A stretch of 64,000 bases of DNA from Metabacillus litoralis (GCF_007994985.1 NZ_VOQF01000008.1:186001-250000), one strand, 5' to 3'; positions 16,821-26,196 are shown, counted from the first letter of the stretch. Numbers and translations: made by a program. The notes: generated by a model not told the origin, from the sequence alone.

Positions 16821-19800
16821 GCTAGATAAAGGTAATGTTATTTCAACTGTTGTGCCTTTATTTAGTTCACTTAAAAAGACGATTTCCCCATTATGGCTTT
16901 CAATGATTTTTAAACTAACCATTAACCCTAAGCCTGTCCCCTTTTCTTTTGTTGTATAAAAAGGTTCCCCCATTTTTTCCAACTGTTCCTTTGGTATTCC
17001 CTTTCCTTGATCTTGAAAACGAATTAACACTTTATCGTTTTCAATTTGTCGAGTTTCTATAGATAAAATCCCTGTTGATCCTTCCATAGACTCTATTCCA
17101 TTCTTAACAATATTTATAAAAACTTGCTTTAATTCATTCTCAATACCATTAACTTTAAAAAGAACTGGTTCAATTTTCGTTTTTATTGATACATTATTAA
17201 GAATAGCCTGGGTTTCCCAAATTTTCGAAACATCCTTAATAATCTTGTTAACATTCACTTCATGATATGTTACTGACTTTGATCTCGAAAGAACAAGGAA
17301 TTCATTAATAATTTCTTCTAGTCTTAAAAACTCTGACATCATGACCTCAGCGTATTCCTCACTGTAAGACTTCGTTTGTGTCATTAGCTGCAAGAAACCT
17401 TTTAGTGATGTTAGTGGATTTCTGATTTCATGTGCTATTCCTGCGGCAAGCTGACCTACTGCTGAAAGCATTTCAGATTTAATTAACATCTGTTCAGAGC
17501 TCTTCCTCTTGGTAATATCTTCACCAACACGTAGAATCTGAACAACTTCATTTTCTTCATTTTCTACAGGAATTAGCGTTAAATTCTCCCAGAATTGTTC
17601 ACCATTTTTTCCGAAATAAGAGAGTTCTCCAGACCATTCTTCTCCTGCTCTTACCTTCTTCCAATATGATTCAAACTCACTACCCTTGAAATATTCTGTA
17701 TAAATATCCTTTAGTTTTTTTCCAATAACCTCGTGTGGTTTAATGCCAAGCTGCTTTGCAAATCTACTATTAGCATACTCGATCTTTCCTTGGAAATCTG
17801 TAACAACTGTATTCGCTGGGCTTAGTTCAATTGCTTGTTTACTTAACTGAAGTTCACGATTTACTTTTCTAATGGCTGAAATATCTACGAATGTTATAAC
17901 AATACCTTCTATTAAATTATGATTCGTTCGATAAGGCATTATTTTGATATGAAACCATTCTCCATCTTTTGAAGGTAATTCTTTATCGATTGTTTTGGCT
18001 GTTACTAAAACATCCTGGATATCATTCATTAAATATTCATAATCTAAGCGATGTGAAATATGATGAATCGGACGTCCAATATCACGCTCAATAAGATGGA
18101 AAATTTTCGTGGACTCTGGTGTATATAGCTTAATATTTAACATTTTATCTAAAAATATGGTGGCAATATTAGTATTGATTAATAAATTATCCATATCATT
18201 ATTTAGATTTGTCAGTTCTGCTATCTTTTTCTCATATTCTGTGTTCACTGTAATTAACTCTTCATTAACAGACTGCATTTCTTCGTTTGTGCTTTGAAGC
18301 TCTTCATTTGCAGCTATTAATTCTTCATTCGTGCTTTGAAGCTCTTCATTAGAGGTTTCTAATTCCTCAATTGTTGTTTGCAAGCCTTGCTTTGTATAAT
18401 ATAGCTCCTGCTCTAAGTCAAAAATACGTTGATTATATGCAGTATCATGATCAAATAAAATAGAGTCACTTTTAAATTTAATTGTAGATTCTGGTCGATG
18501 TTCTTCTATAAATAAAGCAATATAATCCTTTTTCACATTAGATAACGGTTTTACAACCAATTGAACCTGTTTGCTTTCACTTTTATTGAGTAAAAGGTTT
18601 TCGTATTTAATTTCTTTTCCATCTTGACGTGCTCTTTTAATCGCAGTACCAATCGCGACAGATAAATTGGTAGGAACCATATTAAATATATTATAGTTAA
18701 GTTTACCTTTTGGAAGATTTAAGTATGCTCCAGCATTTCCTGATGAAATGACGACTTCATTATGTTCATTTATAATAATTGAAGGTGGCAATAGCTCATC
18801 CATCAATGAATTGAAAAGTTCATCAGCATAATGATAATGCTTAGTATCTCTGTATGCTTCTATCGTTAACTTATCTCTGCTATTTTCACCCTGTGAATTA
18901 TTTGTTGAAATTAATGCATGTGGCAAATGCTGATTTTGTTCCATTAAATTATTAGAGAATATCTTCCATTTACTGTTCACTGGACCAAACAAGCTTGATA
19001 GCTTTCCTATTGTTTCACTAGGTCCTAAAAATAAATATCCCTTTTCCTTTAGTGCAAAATGAAACAATGATAATACCTTTTGCTGTAGCTCTGCTTGAAA
19101 ATAAATCATGACATTTCGACAACTGATCATATCAATATTAACAAAAGGAGAATCTTTAATCATATTATGAGGGGCAAAAACTATCTTCTGCCTTATTTCT
19201 CGTTTTACTTGATAATCACTACCATCTCTATCAAAATACTTTAACAAAAGATCTTGAGGAATTGTTGTAACGATTTGCTCTGAATAACATCCTTGGCTTG
19301 CAAATTTTACAGAATCACGATCAATATCGGTCGCAAATAATTGCAAATCCATATCTATTTTTCTTTTCTCAATTTCTTCATTAAATAGGATAACTAATGA
19401 ATAAGCTTCTTGTCCTGTTGAACAACCCGCTACCCATATTCTCATTTTTTTACGACCTTTAACCAAATTATCATCAACCATTGTAGGTATTAATGTTTGT
19501 TTTAAATAGTTAAAAGCCTCACTATCTCTAAAAAAGTGAGTAACTCCAATTAATAAATCTTCTTGTAGATACCTAATTTCCCGTGGATTTTCTAAGAGAT
19601 AGTTTTTATAATCCTCTAGTGTTGAAAAAGACTGTTCATTCAGAGACATTCTTCTTTCAATTCGACGTATAACGGTATTCCTTTTATACATCGAAAAGTC
19701 GATGCCACTTTTCTTCTGTATCATCACTAATACCTGATTCAGGGTGGATTCATTAAAACTAACTGGTTTTGCATCGATATAATTAATGATATGCTGTGGC

Positions 19801-20387
19801 ATTTCTGTTGGACTTATGACAAAATCTGCAATTCCTGATTTTATAGCACTTTCAGGCATATCAGAGTATTTAGCAGTCTTATTTTGAATAAGACATAATC
19901 CACTTTTTTCATGAATATCATTAAGTCCTTTAGTTCCATCTGATCCTTTACCAGAAAAAATAACCCCAATTGCCCGTTCTTCAGCATATGATGCTAAAGA
20001 AGTAAGAAAACCATTGATCGGGTAATTGATCGCTTTATCTTTATCGTATTTTTCTAGTTGTAAAACACCCTCATCTTTAATATAAATGTAATGATTAGGT
20101 GGACATAAATAAACTGTTCGCGCTTTTAAAATCATCCCTTCTTCTGCTTGAATGACCTTCATGTCGGTATGTTTTTTCAATAACTCTGGCATAAAGCTTT
20201 TATACTGTGATGATAAATGTTGAACAATAACAAATGCAGCATCTATATTAGTTTTAATAGATTGAAAAAACTGCTCAATAGGTTCAAGCCCCCCTGCTGA
20301 TGCACCAATTCCAACGATATAAGGAACAAGATGGTTAGCTTTATTATTATGTTCAATAATCTCTTGCCCTTCTGTTACATTTGACAT
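16803..20387 (-). CDS. CheB-CheR-coiled coil-PAS-PAS-histidine kinase fusion
   Basis: A 1194-residue cytosolic signalling protein. Residues about 20-205 form a CheB methylesterase domain with S30 (GIGASAGG), H57 (VQHLSS) and D150 (SGKGSDGT), and no receiver domain in front. Residues about 212-480 form a CheR methyltransferase with AGCSTGQEAYS for SAM and SCRNVMIYF. A heptad-like coiled coil rich in NEELQST repeats runs about 655-730. Two PAS domains follow (about 733-840 and 850-960). The HisKA H is H986 (AGIAHEIRNPLTSLKGFLQL), and the HATPase_c domain has N, G1 and G2 boxes (FINIVKNG, DQGKGIP, GTGLGL). No response regulator is adjacent. The phosphoacceptor region resembles Bacillus sporulation kinases. 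All catalytic residues seem intact. Confidence 0.92.
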   Translation of the reverse strand: MSNVTEGQEIIEHNNKANHLVPYIVGIGASAGGLEPIEQFFQSIKTNIDAAFVIVQHLSSQYKSFMPELLKKHTDMKVIQAEEGMILKARTVYLCPPNHYIYIKDEGVLQLEKYDKDKAINYPINGFLTSLASYAEERAIGVIFSGKGSDGTKGLNDIHEKSGLCLIQNKTAKYSDMPESAIKSGIADFVISPTEMPQHIINYIDAKPVSFNESTLNQVLVMIQKKSGIDFSMYKRNTVIRRIERRMSLNEQSFSTLEDYKNYLLENPREIRYLQEDLLIGVTHFFRDSEAFNYLKQTLIPTMVDDNLVKGRKKMRIWVAGCSTGQEAYSLVILFNEEIEKRKIDMDLQLFATDIDRDSVKFASQGCYSEQIVTTIPQDLLLKYFDRDGSDYQVKREIRQKIVFAPHNMIKDSPFVNIDMISCRNVMIYFQAELQQKVLSLFHFALKEKGYLFLGPSETIGKLSSLFGPVNSKWKIFSNNLMEQNQHLPHALISTNNSQGENSRDKLTIEAYRDTKHYHYADELFNSLMDELLPPSIIINEHNEVVISSGNAGAYLNLPKGKLNYNIFNMVPTNLSVAIGTAIKRARQDGKEIKYENLLLNKSESKQVQLVVKPLSNVKKDYIALFIEEHRPESTIKFKSDSILFDHDTAYNQRIFDLEQELYYTKQGLQTTIEELETSNEELQSTNEELIAANEELQSTNEEMQSVNEELITVNTEYEKKIAELTNLNNDMDNLLINTNIATIFLDKMLNIKLYTPESTKIFHLIERDIGRPIHHISHRLDYEYLMNDIQDVLVTAKTIDKELPSKDGEWFHIKIMPYRTNHNLIEGIVITFVDISAIRKVNRELQLSKQAIELSPANTVVTDFQGKIEYANSRFAKQLGIKPHEVIGKKLKDIYTEYFKGSEFESYWKKVRAGEEWSGELSYFGKNGEQFWENLTLIPVENEENEVVQILRVGEDITKRKSSEQMLIKSEMLSAVGQLAAGIAHEIRNPLTSLKGFLQLMTQTKSYSEEYAEVMMSEFLRLEEIINEFLVLSRSKSVTYHEVNVNKIIKDVSKIWETQAILNNVSIKTKIEPVLFKVNGIENELKQVFINIVKNGIESMEGSTGILSIETRQIENDKVLIRFQDQGKGIPKEQLEKMGEPFYTTKEKGTGLGLMVSLKIIESHNGEIVFLSELNKGTTVEITLPLSSSIKAV

Positions 20388-20741
20388 ACTATATCCTCCT
20401 TTACAATCTCTCTATCTCATTGATATTAGAAAGATATTCACAATAAAAATGCTCATTGATTAATATTTAAAAATTGAAGTAAACTTCAATAGGATCTATA
20501 TATCAAAATGTTCAGTACGCTAAATGTATGTAATAATTCTACAAAAACTGTACTTAATCCTTTTCTATTGTAACTTATTAAACTATTTAACTGAATCTCT
20601 TATAGGCTTATTTGAAAAAAATTCAGATATGTGCTTTCATTCTCTACAAGGTACACTCCATATTAAATTCGTTATTGGAAAATTAAAGGAACCCAAAAAG
20701 GCCTAAACCTCTAAGTTAGAGGTCTGACCCGATGGTATGCT
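20388..20741. other. Spacer between the two orphan kinase genes
   Basis: 354 bp, AT-rich. It contains the ribosome site of the CheB-CheR kinase at its left end and a terminator-like hairpin at its right end. A 60-codon frame at 20524-20706 has no ribosome site and an unlikely composition. No gene is called. Confidence 0.55.
20690..20724 (-). terminator. Probable terminator after the GAF-PAS kinase
   Basis: Stem cctct/agagg extended to acctctaa with ttagaggt (about 20707-20722). On the minus strand it is followed by TTTAGGCCTTTTTGGG. Confidence 0.55.
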
Positions 20742-22793
20742 CTACGAAATTGGTAATAAGATCTTTACGCTTGTACCAATATCTAATTGACTTTTAAAAT
20801 GAATTTGCCCCTTATGATTTTGAATAATCCGATAACTTATCATTAATCCTAACCCACTACCTTTTTCTTTATTTGAATAATAAGGTTCACCAAGCTTGGC
20901 AATTCGATCTTCTGGAATCCCTACACCACTGTCACTAATTATAATATAAATAAATTCAGAGTTTTCCTCTCCGAATTCTACATTCACTATTCCACCAGCT
21001 GGCATTGCGTCAATAGCATTGCTCATAATATGCTGGAAAACCTGTTTGATTTGATGTTCATTACTATTTATTGGCTGCAGGTTGTCATCGCCATTTATTG
21101 TAAACGAAATATTTTGATGTTCTGCAGAATCTCTCATTAAATTTATAACATCTAAGATAAGGTGAGGAATATGATTTATTTCACGCTTCGTTTCCATATG
21201 TGAATTAGCTAGGATGAGTATTTCATTAATGAATTCTTCGATTTGATTAAACTCTGATAAAATCAATTCCTGGTATGGAATTTGATTCTCTTGTAATAGC
21301 TGAAAAAAACCTTTTATACTTGTTAATGGGTTTCTTACTTCATGTGCAATACTTGCTGCAATTTGACCAACTGCTGCAAGTTTATCAGATTTTCGTAGTA
21401 GATCACTATTTAACTTTGCTTCTGTAATATCCTCTGCTACACCAACTAATCTATATTTTTTTCCAGCTTCATTATAGATAGGAACTATACGACTACGTAT
21501 CCAACGAACTTTTCCATTACCTTTAATAATTCTAAAATCGAATTCAATACTATTTGTTATCGTTTTAATTTGATTTTGAACATACTCTCTATCTTCTGGG
21601 TGAATTAAGTCATGCCATACTTGAAGGGAAAGGAATTCTTCATCTCTCAAGCCTGAAATTTCAGCCATAACTCTACTACTATATAATAGTCTCATTTCAC
21701 CAAGATCATAAATCCAAAAAGCTTCATTAATATTGTTTGCTATTTGCTGAAACCTTTCTTGGCTTTCCTTGAGGCTTTTTTCAGTTTGCAATCTCTCAAG
21801 CTCATTTCCAACCCATTGTGTGATCAATTGAATAAATTCAAGATCTGATGTGTTTATTGTTCTTAACCTCTCTTCTTCCTCCCTAAAAAAACAAAATGTT
21901 CCATACAGCTTTTTGTTTACAAATATAGGTGCACCCACATATTCCTTTATTCCAACATAACTACTTTCTTGCAAATAATCTGGTTTGAGGTGTATTGGCT
22001 TTAATTTTTCAACAACTTTTAATGCACAAATTTCATTTAATGCAAAAATCTCTCCGGCATATCGTGAAACTCCTGTTTTCGATTTCTCTTTTATTACCTT
22101 ATATTTATTATCATCAACACAAGAAATAAGACCATTTGGAAGTTGAAACCGTTCACATCCCAAAGTCAGTAATTTATTTAATTTCTCTTGAAATGTATAT
22201 TCATTACTACTCGTAATTTCATACAGGCAACTAATTGACTTTTCACTTAATGTTCTTTCGATTAAATCTGTTCGAAGTTCTATTTCAGTAATGATCCACT
22301 TACTTAAATCTATTAAGTTATTAAGTTCTTCGCTACTTAGATTCCTTGGCTTATAATCTAATATACAAAGTGATCCTAAAACATTATCATTTTTCGTAAT
22401 AATTGGTGCTCCTGCATAAAAACGGAACCCTTTTTCTTTAACGAGCCTATTATTTCTAAAACGCTCATCTAATAATGCATCATTCACAACAAGAGGTTCC
22501 TTATCAACAACTACATAGTGACAAAATGCTGCACTTCGTTCTGTTGACCTTTCTACTTTTAGATCATCTGAAATACCAACACAAGACTTAAACCACTGCT
22601 TTTCTTCTGTTATCAAAGTAAAAAGTGCAATAGGTGCATGAAACAGTCTACTTGTTAAATCCGTTATTCGATCAAAGGAATCTTCATATGGAGTATATAT
22701 AAGATTGAGTTTATATAATTCTGTTAACCTTCTTTTTTCTCTTTCAATAAAAGAAGCTCCGAATTCTTTAAATAATTCATCTACGTTATAAAT
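20742..22793 (-). CDS. GAF-GAF-PAS sensor histidine kinase with apparent AUU start
   Basis: A 683-residue cytosolic kinase. GAF1 spans about 20-175, GAF2 about 185-335 and PAS about 345-465. HisKA has H484 (AASIAHEVRNPLTSIKGFFQL), and HATPase_c has SDSGVGIP and GSGLGLMIS. The first ATG/GTG/TTG in frame is TTG at 22616, which would cut off the front of GAF1. The frame stays open upstream and encodes typical family sequence (EDSFDRITDLTSRLFHAPIA). The only well-placed initiator is ATT at 22793, nine nt after an AAGGAG site at 22803-22808; an in-frame stop lies at 22800-22802. AUU initiation is therefore proposed. A point mutation or sequence error of an original ATG is the alternative. No response regulator is adjacent. 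Confidence 0.82.
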   Translation of the reverse strand: MYNVDELFKEFGASFIEREKRRLTELYKLNLIYTPYEDSFDRITDLTSRLFHAPIALFTLITEEKQWFKSCVGISDDLKVERSTERSAAFCHYVVVDKEPLVVNDALLDERFRNNRLVKEKGFRFYAGAPIITKNDNVLGSLCILDYKPRNLSSEELNNLIDLSKWIITEIELRTDLIERTLSEKSISCLYEITSSNEYTFQEKLNKLLTLGCERFQLPNGLISCVDDNKYKVIKEKSKTGVSRYAGEIFALNEICALKVVEKLKPIHLKPDYLQESSYVGIKEYVGAPIFVNKKLYGTFCFFREEEERLRTINTSDLEFIQLITQWVGNELERLQTEKSLKESQERFQQIANNINEAFWIYDLGEMRLLYSSRVMAEISGLRDEEFLSLQVWHDLIHPEDREYVQNQIKTITNSIEFDFRIIKGNGKVRWIRSRIVPIYNEAGKKYRLVGVAEDITEAKLNSDLLRKSDKLAAVGQIAASIAHEVRNPLTSIKGFFQLLQENQIPYQELILSEFNQIEEFINEILILANSHMETKREINHIPHLILDVINLMRDSAEHQNISFTINGDDNLQPINSNEHQIKQVFQHIMSNAIDAMPAGGIVNVEFGEENSEFIYIIISDSGVGIPEDRIAKLGEPYYSNKEKGSGLGLMISYRIIQNHKGQIHFKSQLDIGTSVKILLPIS

Positions 22794-22802
22794 TAATAAT
22801 CA

Positions 22803-22808
22803 CTCCTT
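22803..22808 (-). promoter_or_regulatory. Ribosome binding site that decides the AUU start
   Basis: AAGGAG on the minus strand, nine bases before the ATT codon at 22793. No ATG, GTG or TTG lies in frame for the next 59 codons. Confidence 0.75.
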
Positions 22809-22970
22809 ATTAGGCTAACCCTAATGTCAGATAGTTTACAAATTTATCGTAACACAAAAATGTCCAAAATAGAGTGATTATCGATCTAAAATCAATGCTA
22901 TTTTCTCGTTCTAGATATATAAATAGATCGTAAGTAACACCTATTACACATGCTATGAAAAACAAATAAA

Positions 22971-23137
22971 TATAGGCTCTTTTCTGAAAGATTGTTGCTA
23001 ATTGACATCTTTATCTGTTGCAACAAGTGTTTCATCGCATAAAAGGTACAATTTGGAGAAGAAAAGATGCCACTAGACCTTATACAGAGTTGTATCCATT
23101 AGGATACTAAAAACAACAAAGTTTACGAAAACAGCCT
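22971..23137. repeat. ~165-bp interspersed element with inverted termini, copy 2
   Basis: Homologous to 15990-16149 in the same orientation. Left end tataggctcttttctg, right end gtttacgaaaacagcct; the ends are imperfect inverted repeats. A 7-bp direct repeat, aaataaa, flanks the element (22964-22970 and 23138-23144), which looks like a target-site duplication. It has no coding capacity. Confidence 0.8.
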
Positions 23138-23142
23138 AAATA

Positions 23143-23190
23143 AAAAAAGCAAACCAACTAAATCGAAATTTAGTCAGCTTACTTTTCATA
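23143..23190 (-). terminator. Terminator after yclQ
   Basis: An imperfect stem (aagcaaaccaactaaat with atttagtcagctt, about 23149-23181) with an A-run at 23142-23149 that becomes the U tract for the minus strand. Confidence 0.65.
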
Positions 23191-23196
23191 CTGTAA

Positions 23197-24183
23197 TTAT
23201 TGTAATCCTGTTTCTATTTCTTTAGCCATTTCAGCTACAGATACTAATCCACCACCTGATAAATACCATATAGCGGGATCTAAGTAAACAATATTATCAT
23301 TTTTATATGCTTTTGTACCTTGAATTAATTCGTTTTCTAGCGCTTCTTTAGCAGATGTTTCTCCACCAACTACAGCAGTGCGGTCTACTACAAATAAGTA
23401 ATCAGGATCTTTTTCAACAATATACTCAAATGTTACTTTTTGACCATGAGTTGAAGCTTCAATGTTTTCATCAGCTGCAGGCACACCCATAACATCATGA
23501 ATAATACCAAAACGTGAACCTGAACCATATGCACTAACAGATCCATCATTTAAAAGAACAACAAGAGCTTTTTTATCAGCTGCAGCTTCACCTACAGAAG
23601 AGATTGTTTCTTTAATTGCTGCAATTTCTGTTTCAACTTCTTCTTGCTTATTAAAGATTTTACCTAATGTATTCATATTTTCTTCAAATGATTCCATATA
23701 TTTTGTTGTGTCCACACCCATAAAGATTGTCGGAGCAATTTCTGATAATTCTTTATAGAAATCTCCTTGTCTACCAGAAATAATAATTAAGTCAGGTGCA
23801 ACTTCACTTAATTTTTCATAATCAATTTCTTTTAAGCTACCAACACTTGTATATTCGTCACCTTCATACTTTGATAGATAATCTGGAATATTTTCTTGTG
23901 GAAGACCAGTTACATTTACTCCTAATTTATCTAAAGAGTCAAGAATACCAAAGTCAAACACAACAACTTTTTCAGGATTTGTCATTAAAGTTGTTTCACC
24001 TAATTGATGAGTAATTGTAATTTCTTCACTTTTTGCTTCTGCACCTTCTGTCGTTTCTTCTGAAGCTGTTTCTGTTGCTGGTTCTTCTTTTGCCTTTGGT
24101 TCTTCACTTGTTTTTTCTGCACCACAAGCTGCTACAACAAATACAAATAATGCTACCATTAATAATGAAAATAATTTTTTCAT
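23197..24183 (-). CDS. yclQ: Siderophore-binding lipoprotein YclQ
   Basis: A 328-residue lipoprotein with lipobox VVAAC (C20), then an acidic Glu/Thr-rich linker and a FecB/FhuD-type binding fold. It is very like B. subtilis YclQ (for example KVVVFDFGILDSLDKLG, APTIFMGVDTTKYMESF, YLSGGG), which binds petrobactin and related catecholates. It is the last gene of the yclNOPQ set. A 319-bp gap separates it from yclP, holding a Fur-like box and an inserted repeat, so it probably has an additional iron-regulated promoter. Confidence 0.93.
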   Translation of the reverse strand: MKKLFSLLMVALFVFVVAACGAEKTSEEPKAKEEPATETASEETTEGAEAKSEEITITHQLGETTLMTNPEKVVVFDFGILDSLDKLGVNVTGLPQENIPDYLSKYEGDEYTSVGSLKEIDYEKLSEVAPDLIIISGRQGDFYKELSEIAPTIFMGVDTTKYMESFEENMNTLGKIFNKQEEVETEIAAIKETISSVGEAAADKKALVVLLNDGSVSAYGSGSRFGIIHDVMGVPAADENIEASTHGQKVTFEYIVEKDPDYLFVVDRTAVVGGETSAKEALENELIQGTKAYKNDNIVYLDPAIWYLSGGGLVSVAEMAKEIETGLQ

Positions 24184-24256
24184 CTAATTCACCCCATAAA
24201 GTTTTTTTATAATAGATTTGTTTCTGTAGTTTTAATAATGGCACTGTTAAACATTG

Positions 24257-24389
24257 TTGTTGATTTCCGTTACAGGCATTCGCTTTCCGCGGGCGGTCCG
24301 GGAGCCTCCTCGTAAGCTGCGCGCCTGTGGGGTCTCCCTTTGACACGCTTCTCCCGCAGGAGTCTCATGCCTTTCACTCCAATCAACAA
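24257..24389. repeat. GC-rich inverted-terminus repeat inside the yclNOPQ operon
   Basis: A 133-bp element, markedly GC-richer than its surroundings. The first ~37 bp (ttgttgatttccgttacagg...) and the complement of the last ~37 bp (ttgttgattggagtgaaagg...) match imperfectly. It is related to repeats at 29479-29603 and 58280-58370 (shared gactcctgcggg, gaggctc and gtggaaagcga blocks). This repeat type is common in Bacillaceae as far as I recall. It lies between yclP and yclQ. Confidence 0.75.
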
Positions 24390-24431
24390 AGTGCTAAAAA
24401 TCAGCATTAAGCTTTAACATTGTTTTAATAA

Positions 24432-24446
24432 TAATAATCATTATCA
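24432..24446. promoter_or_regulatory. Fur box upstream of yclQ
   Basis: taataatcattatca differs by one base from the 7-1-7 Fur consensus tgataatnattatca. It lies about 250 bp before yclQ and just after yclP, on the far side of the inserted repeat. Confidence 0.75.
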
Positions 24447-24502
24447 ATGATATCTTTAAAATAAAGGGGTTTCCCCCCTACAGAACAAAATCGTTATTAC
24501 CA

Positions 24503-25261
24503 TTAAGTAAAATACACACAAATCTTTTGTCCATTAATTGTTTGAACTGGAATATCCATATCATAAATTTCTTTTAAAACATGGGTTTCCATCATTTCAT
24601 CTTTTGTACCCTCTCGTACAACCCTGCCATCTTTCAATCCAACAATATAGTCAGAATAACAGGAAGCAAAGTTGATATCATGTAAAACAATAATGACTGT
24701 CTTACCGAGATCTTCAACCAACTTACGCAAGTTTTTCATAATCTGGACAGAATGTTTCATATCTAAATTGTTAAGTGGTTCATCCAACAAGACATACTCT
24801 GTATTTTGTGCAATGACCATCGCAATATAAGCTCTTTGTCTCTGCCCTCCACTTAAATGATCTAAAAACCTTTCCTGAAGGTCCTTAAGTCCCATATAAG
24901 AGATAGCTTCATCGACTGCTTGCCAATCTTCATCATTTAAGCGTCCTTGCGAGTAGGGAAATCGCCCAAAGCTCACTAACTCTCTTACTGTTAAACGTAG
25001 ATTAATAGAATTAGTTTGCTTTAATATTGATATCTGTTTGGCAAGATCATTTGTTTTGGTTTTCTGTATATTTTGGTCACCAATATATATTTCTCCTTCA
25101 TCCATTGAAATCAAGCGACTGATACCTGATAACACTGTACTTTTCCCAGCACCATTCGGTCCAATGAATGAAGTAATACTACCTTTTTTAATCTGTAGTG
25201 AGACATTATCTACTACTATTTTTTGTCCATATCTTTTGGTTATATTTTTTACCTCTACCAT
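24503..25261 (-). CDS. yclP: Siderophore ABC transporter ATPase YclP
   Basis: A 252-residue ABC ATPase of the FecE/FhuC type. Walker A is GPNGAGKST, the signature is LSGGQRQRAYIAM, Walker B is EYVLLDEPLNNLD and the H-loop His is in IIVLHDINFAS. It powers uptake through YclN/YclO. The start overlaps the end of yclO by 7 bp, so the genes are translationally coupled. Confidence 0.94.
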   Translation of the reverse strand: MVEVKNITKRYGQKIVVDNVSLQIKKGSITSFIGPNGAGKSTVLSGISRLISMDEGEIYIGDQNIQKTKTNDLAKQISILKQTNSINLRLTVRELVSFGRFPYSQGRLNDEDWQAVDEAISYMGLKDLQERFLDHLSGGQRQRAYIAMVIAQNTEYVLLDEPLNNLDMKHSVQIMKNLRKLVEDLGKTVIIVLHDINFASCYSDYIVGLKDGRVVREGTKDEMMETHVLKEIYDMDIPVQTINGQKICVYFT

Positions 25262-26196
25262 GATCGATTCTCCTTTAATAGTAGATAGATAAAATAAACG
25301 CCACCCACAAAGTTCACGATAACACTAACAGTTGTTGAAAACGTAAAGATCTTTTCTACAATGAATTGACCACCTACTAAAGCTATAACACTAATTAAGA
25401 TGGAGCCAACAATTAAATGCTTATGTTTATACGTTTTATAAAATTCATGAGTTACATTTACTACAAGTAATCCTAAAAACGTAATCGGTCCAACTAATGC
25501 AGTTGAAACAGCAATTAAAATTGATACAACAATTAATAGCTTTTTTACAACTAAATCATAATCTACACCTAAGTTGATTGCATGTTCTCTGCCTAATGAC
25601 AGAACATCTAAATACTTATGATTCGGCCAATAAAATATGAGTGCAACTCCTATTAATAATAAAGAAATCAATAATAAATCTGTTTGAATGTTATTAAAGC
25701 TAGCAAACATTCTAGCTTGAACCATTAAAAATTCATTTGGATCAATTAATATTTGCATGAATGTAGACAAACTTCCGAATAAAGTACCAACAATAATTCC
25801 AATTAATAACAGAAAATAAATATTTTGTTCTCTTTTAAATAAGAAACCAAACAGCAATGTTGAAAAGATAACCATTAACACGACGCCAAGTAAGAAATTC
25901 ACATAATCATTTAAAATGAAAAATGACATCGATCCAGCAACAAAGATAATAACTGTTTGTAGCAGAATATATAAGGCATCAAGTCCAATAATACTTGGTG
26001 TTAATATTCTATTATTTGTTATCGTCTGGAAGATAACAGTTGCAAAGGCAATCGCTGCACCTGTAACAATAATCGCTGCAACCTTTGTTATTCTTCTAGG
26101 AAGGACATAATCTACATTTGGTCCGATATCGTAAAAAATAAAGCACGCTACTGCGATCATGACCATTCCTAGTAGTATTAAAGATTTCCTACGCAT
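25255..26196 (-). CDS. yclO: Siderophore ABC permease YclO
   Basis: A 313-residue FecCD-type permease with about nine to ten membrane helices. The family motif GPITFLGLLVVNVTHEF, which contacts the ATPase, is present. It forms a heterodimer with YclN. It overlaps yclN by 8 bp and yclP by 7 bp. The gene order permease-permease-ATPase-binding protein equals B. subtilis yclNOPQ (fpb in newer naming). Confidence 0.93.
   Translation of the reverse strand: MRRKSLILLGMVMIAVACFIFYDIGPNVDYVLPRRITKVAAIIVTGAAIAFATVIFQTITNNRILTPSIIGLDALYILLQTVIIFVAGSMSFFILNDYVNFLLGVVLMVIFSTLLFGFLFKREQNIYFLLLIGIIVGTLFGSLSTFMQILIDPNEFLMVQARMFASFNNIQTDLLLISLLLIGVALIFYWPNHKYLDVLSLGREHAINLGVDYDLVVKKLLIVVSILIAVSTALVGPITFLGLLVVNVTHEFYKTYKHKHLIVGSILISVIALVGGQFIVEKIFTFSTTVSVIVNFVGGVYFIYLLLKENRSW

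Noticed and set aside
20524-20706. 60-codon open frame between the kinase genes
   Set aside because: No ribosome site, unlikely amino-acid composition, and it runs into the terminator-like hairpin of the neighbouring gene.
22617-22793. Frameshift or pseudogene in the GAF-GAF-PAS kinase
   Set aside because: The frame is continuous and family-like up to a correctly spaced ATT codon; only the start codon is odd, so the gene is called intact.
24104-24346. 80-codon frame antisense of the yclQ start, reading into the repeat
   Set aside because: It lies on the same strand as yclQ but in another frame and is composed of repeat sequence; no support as a gene.
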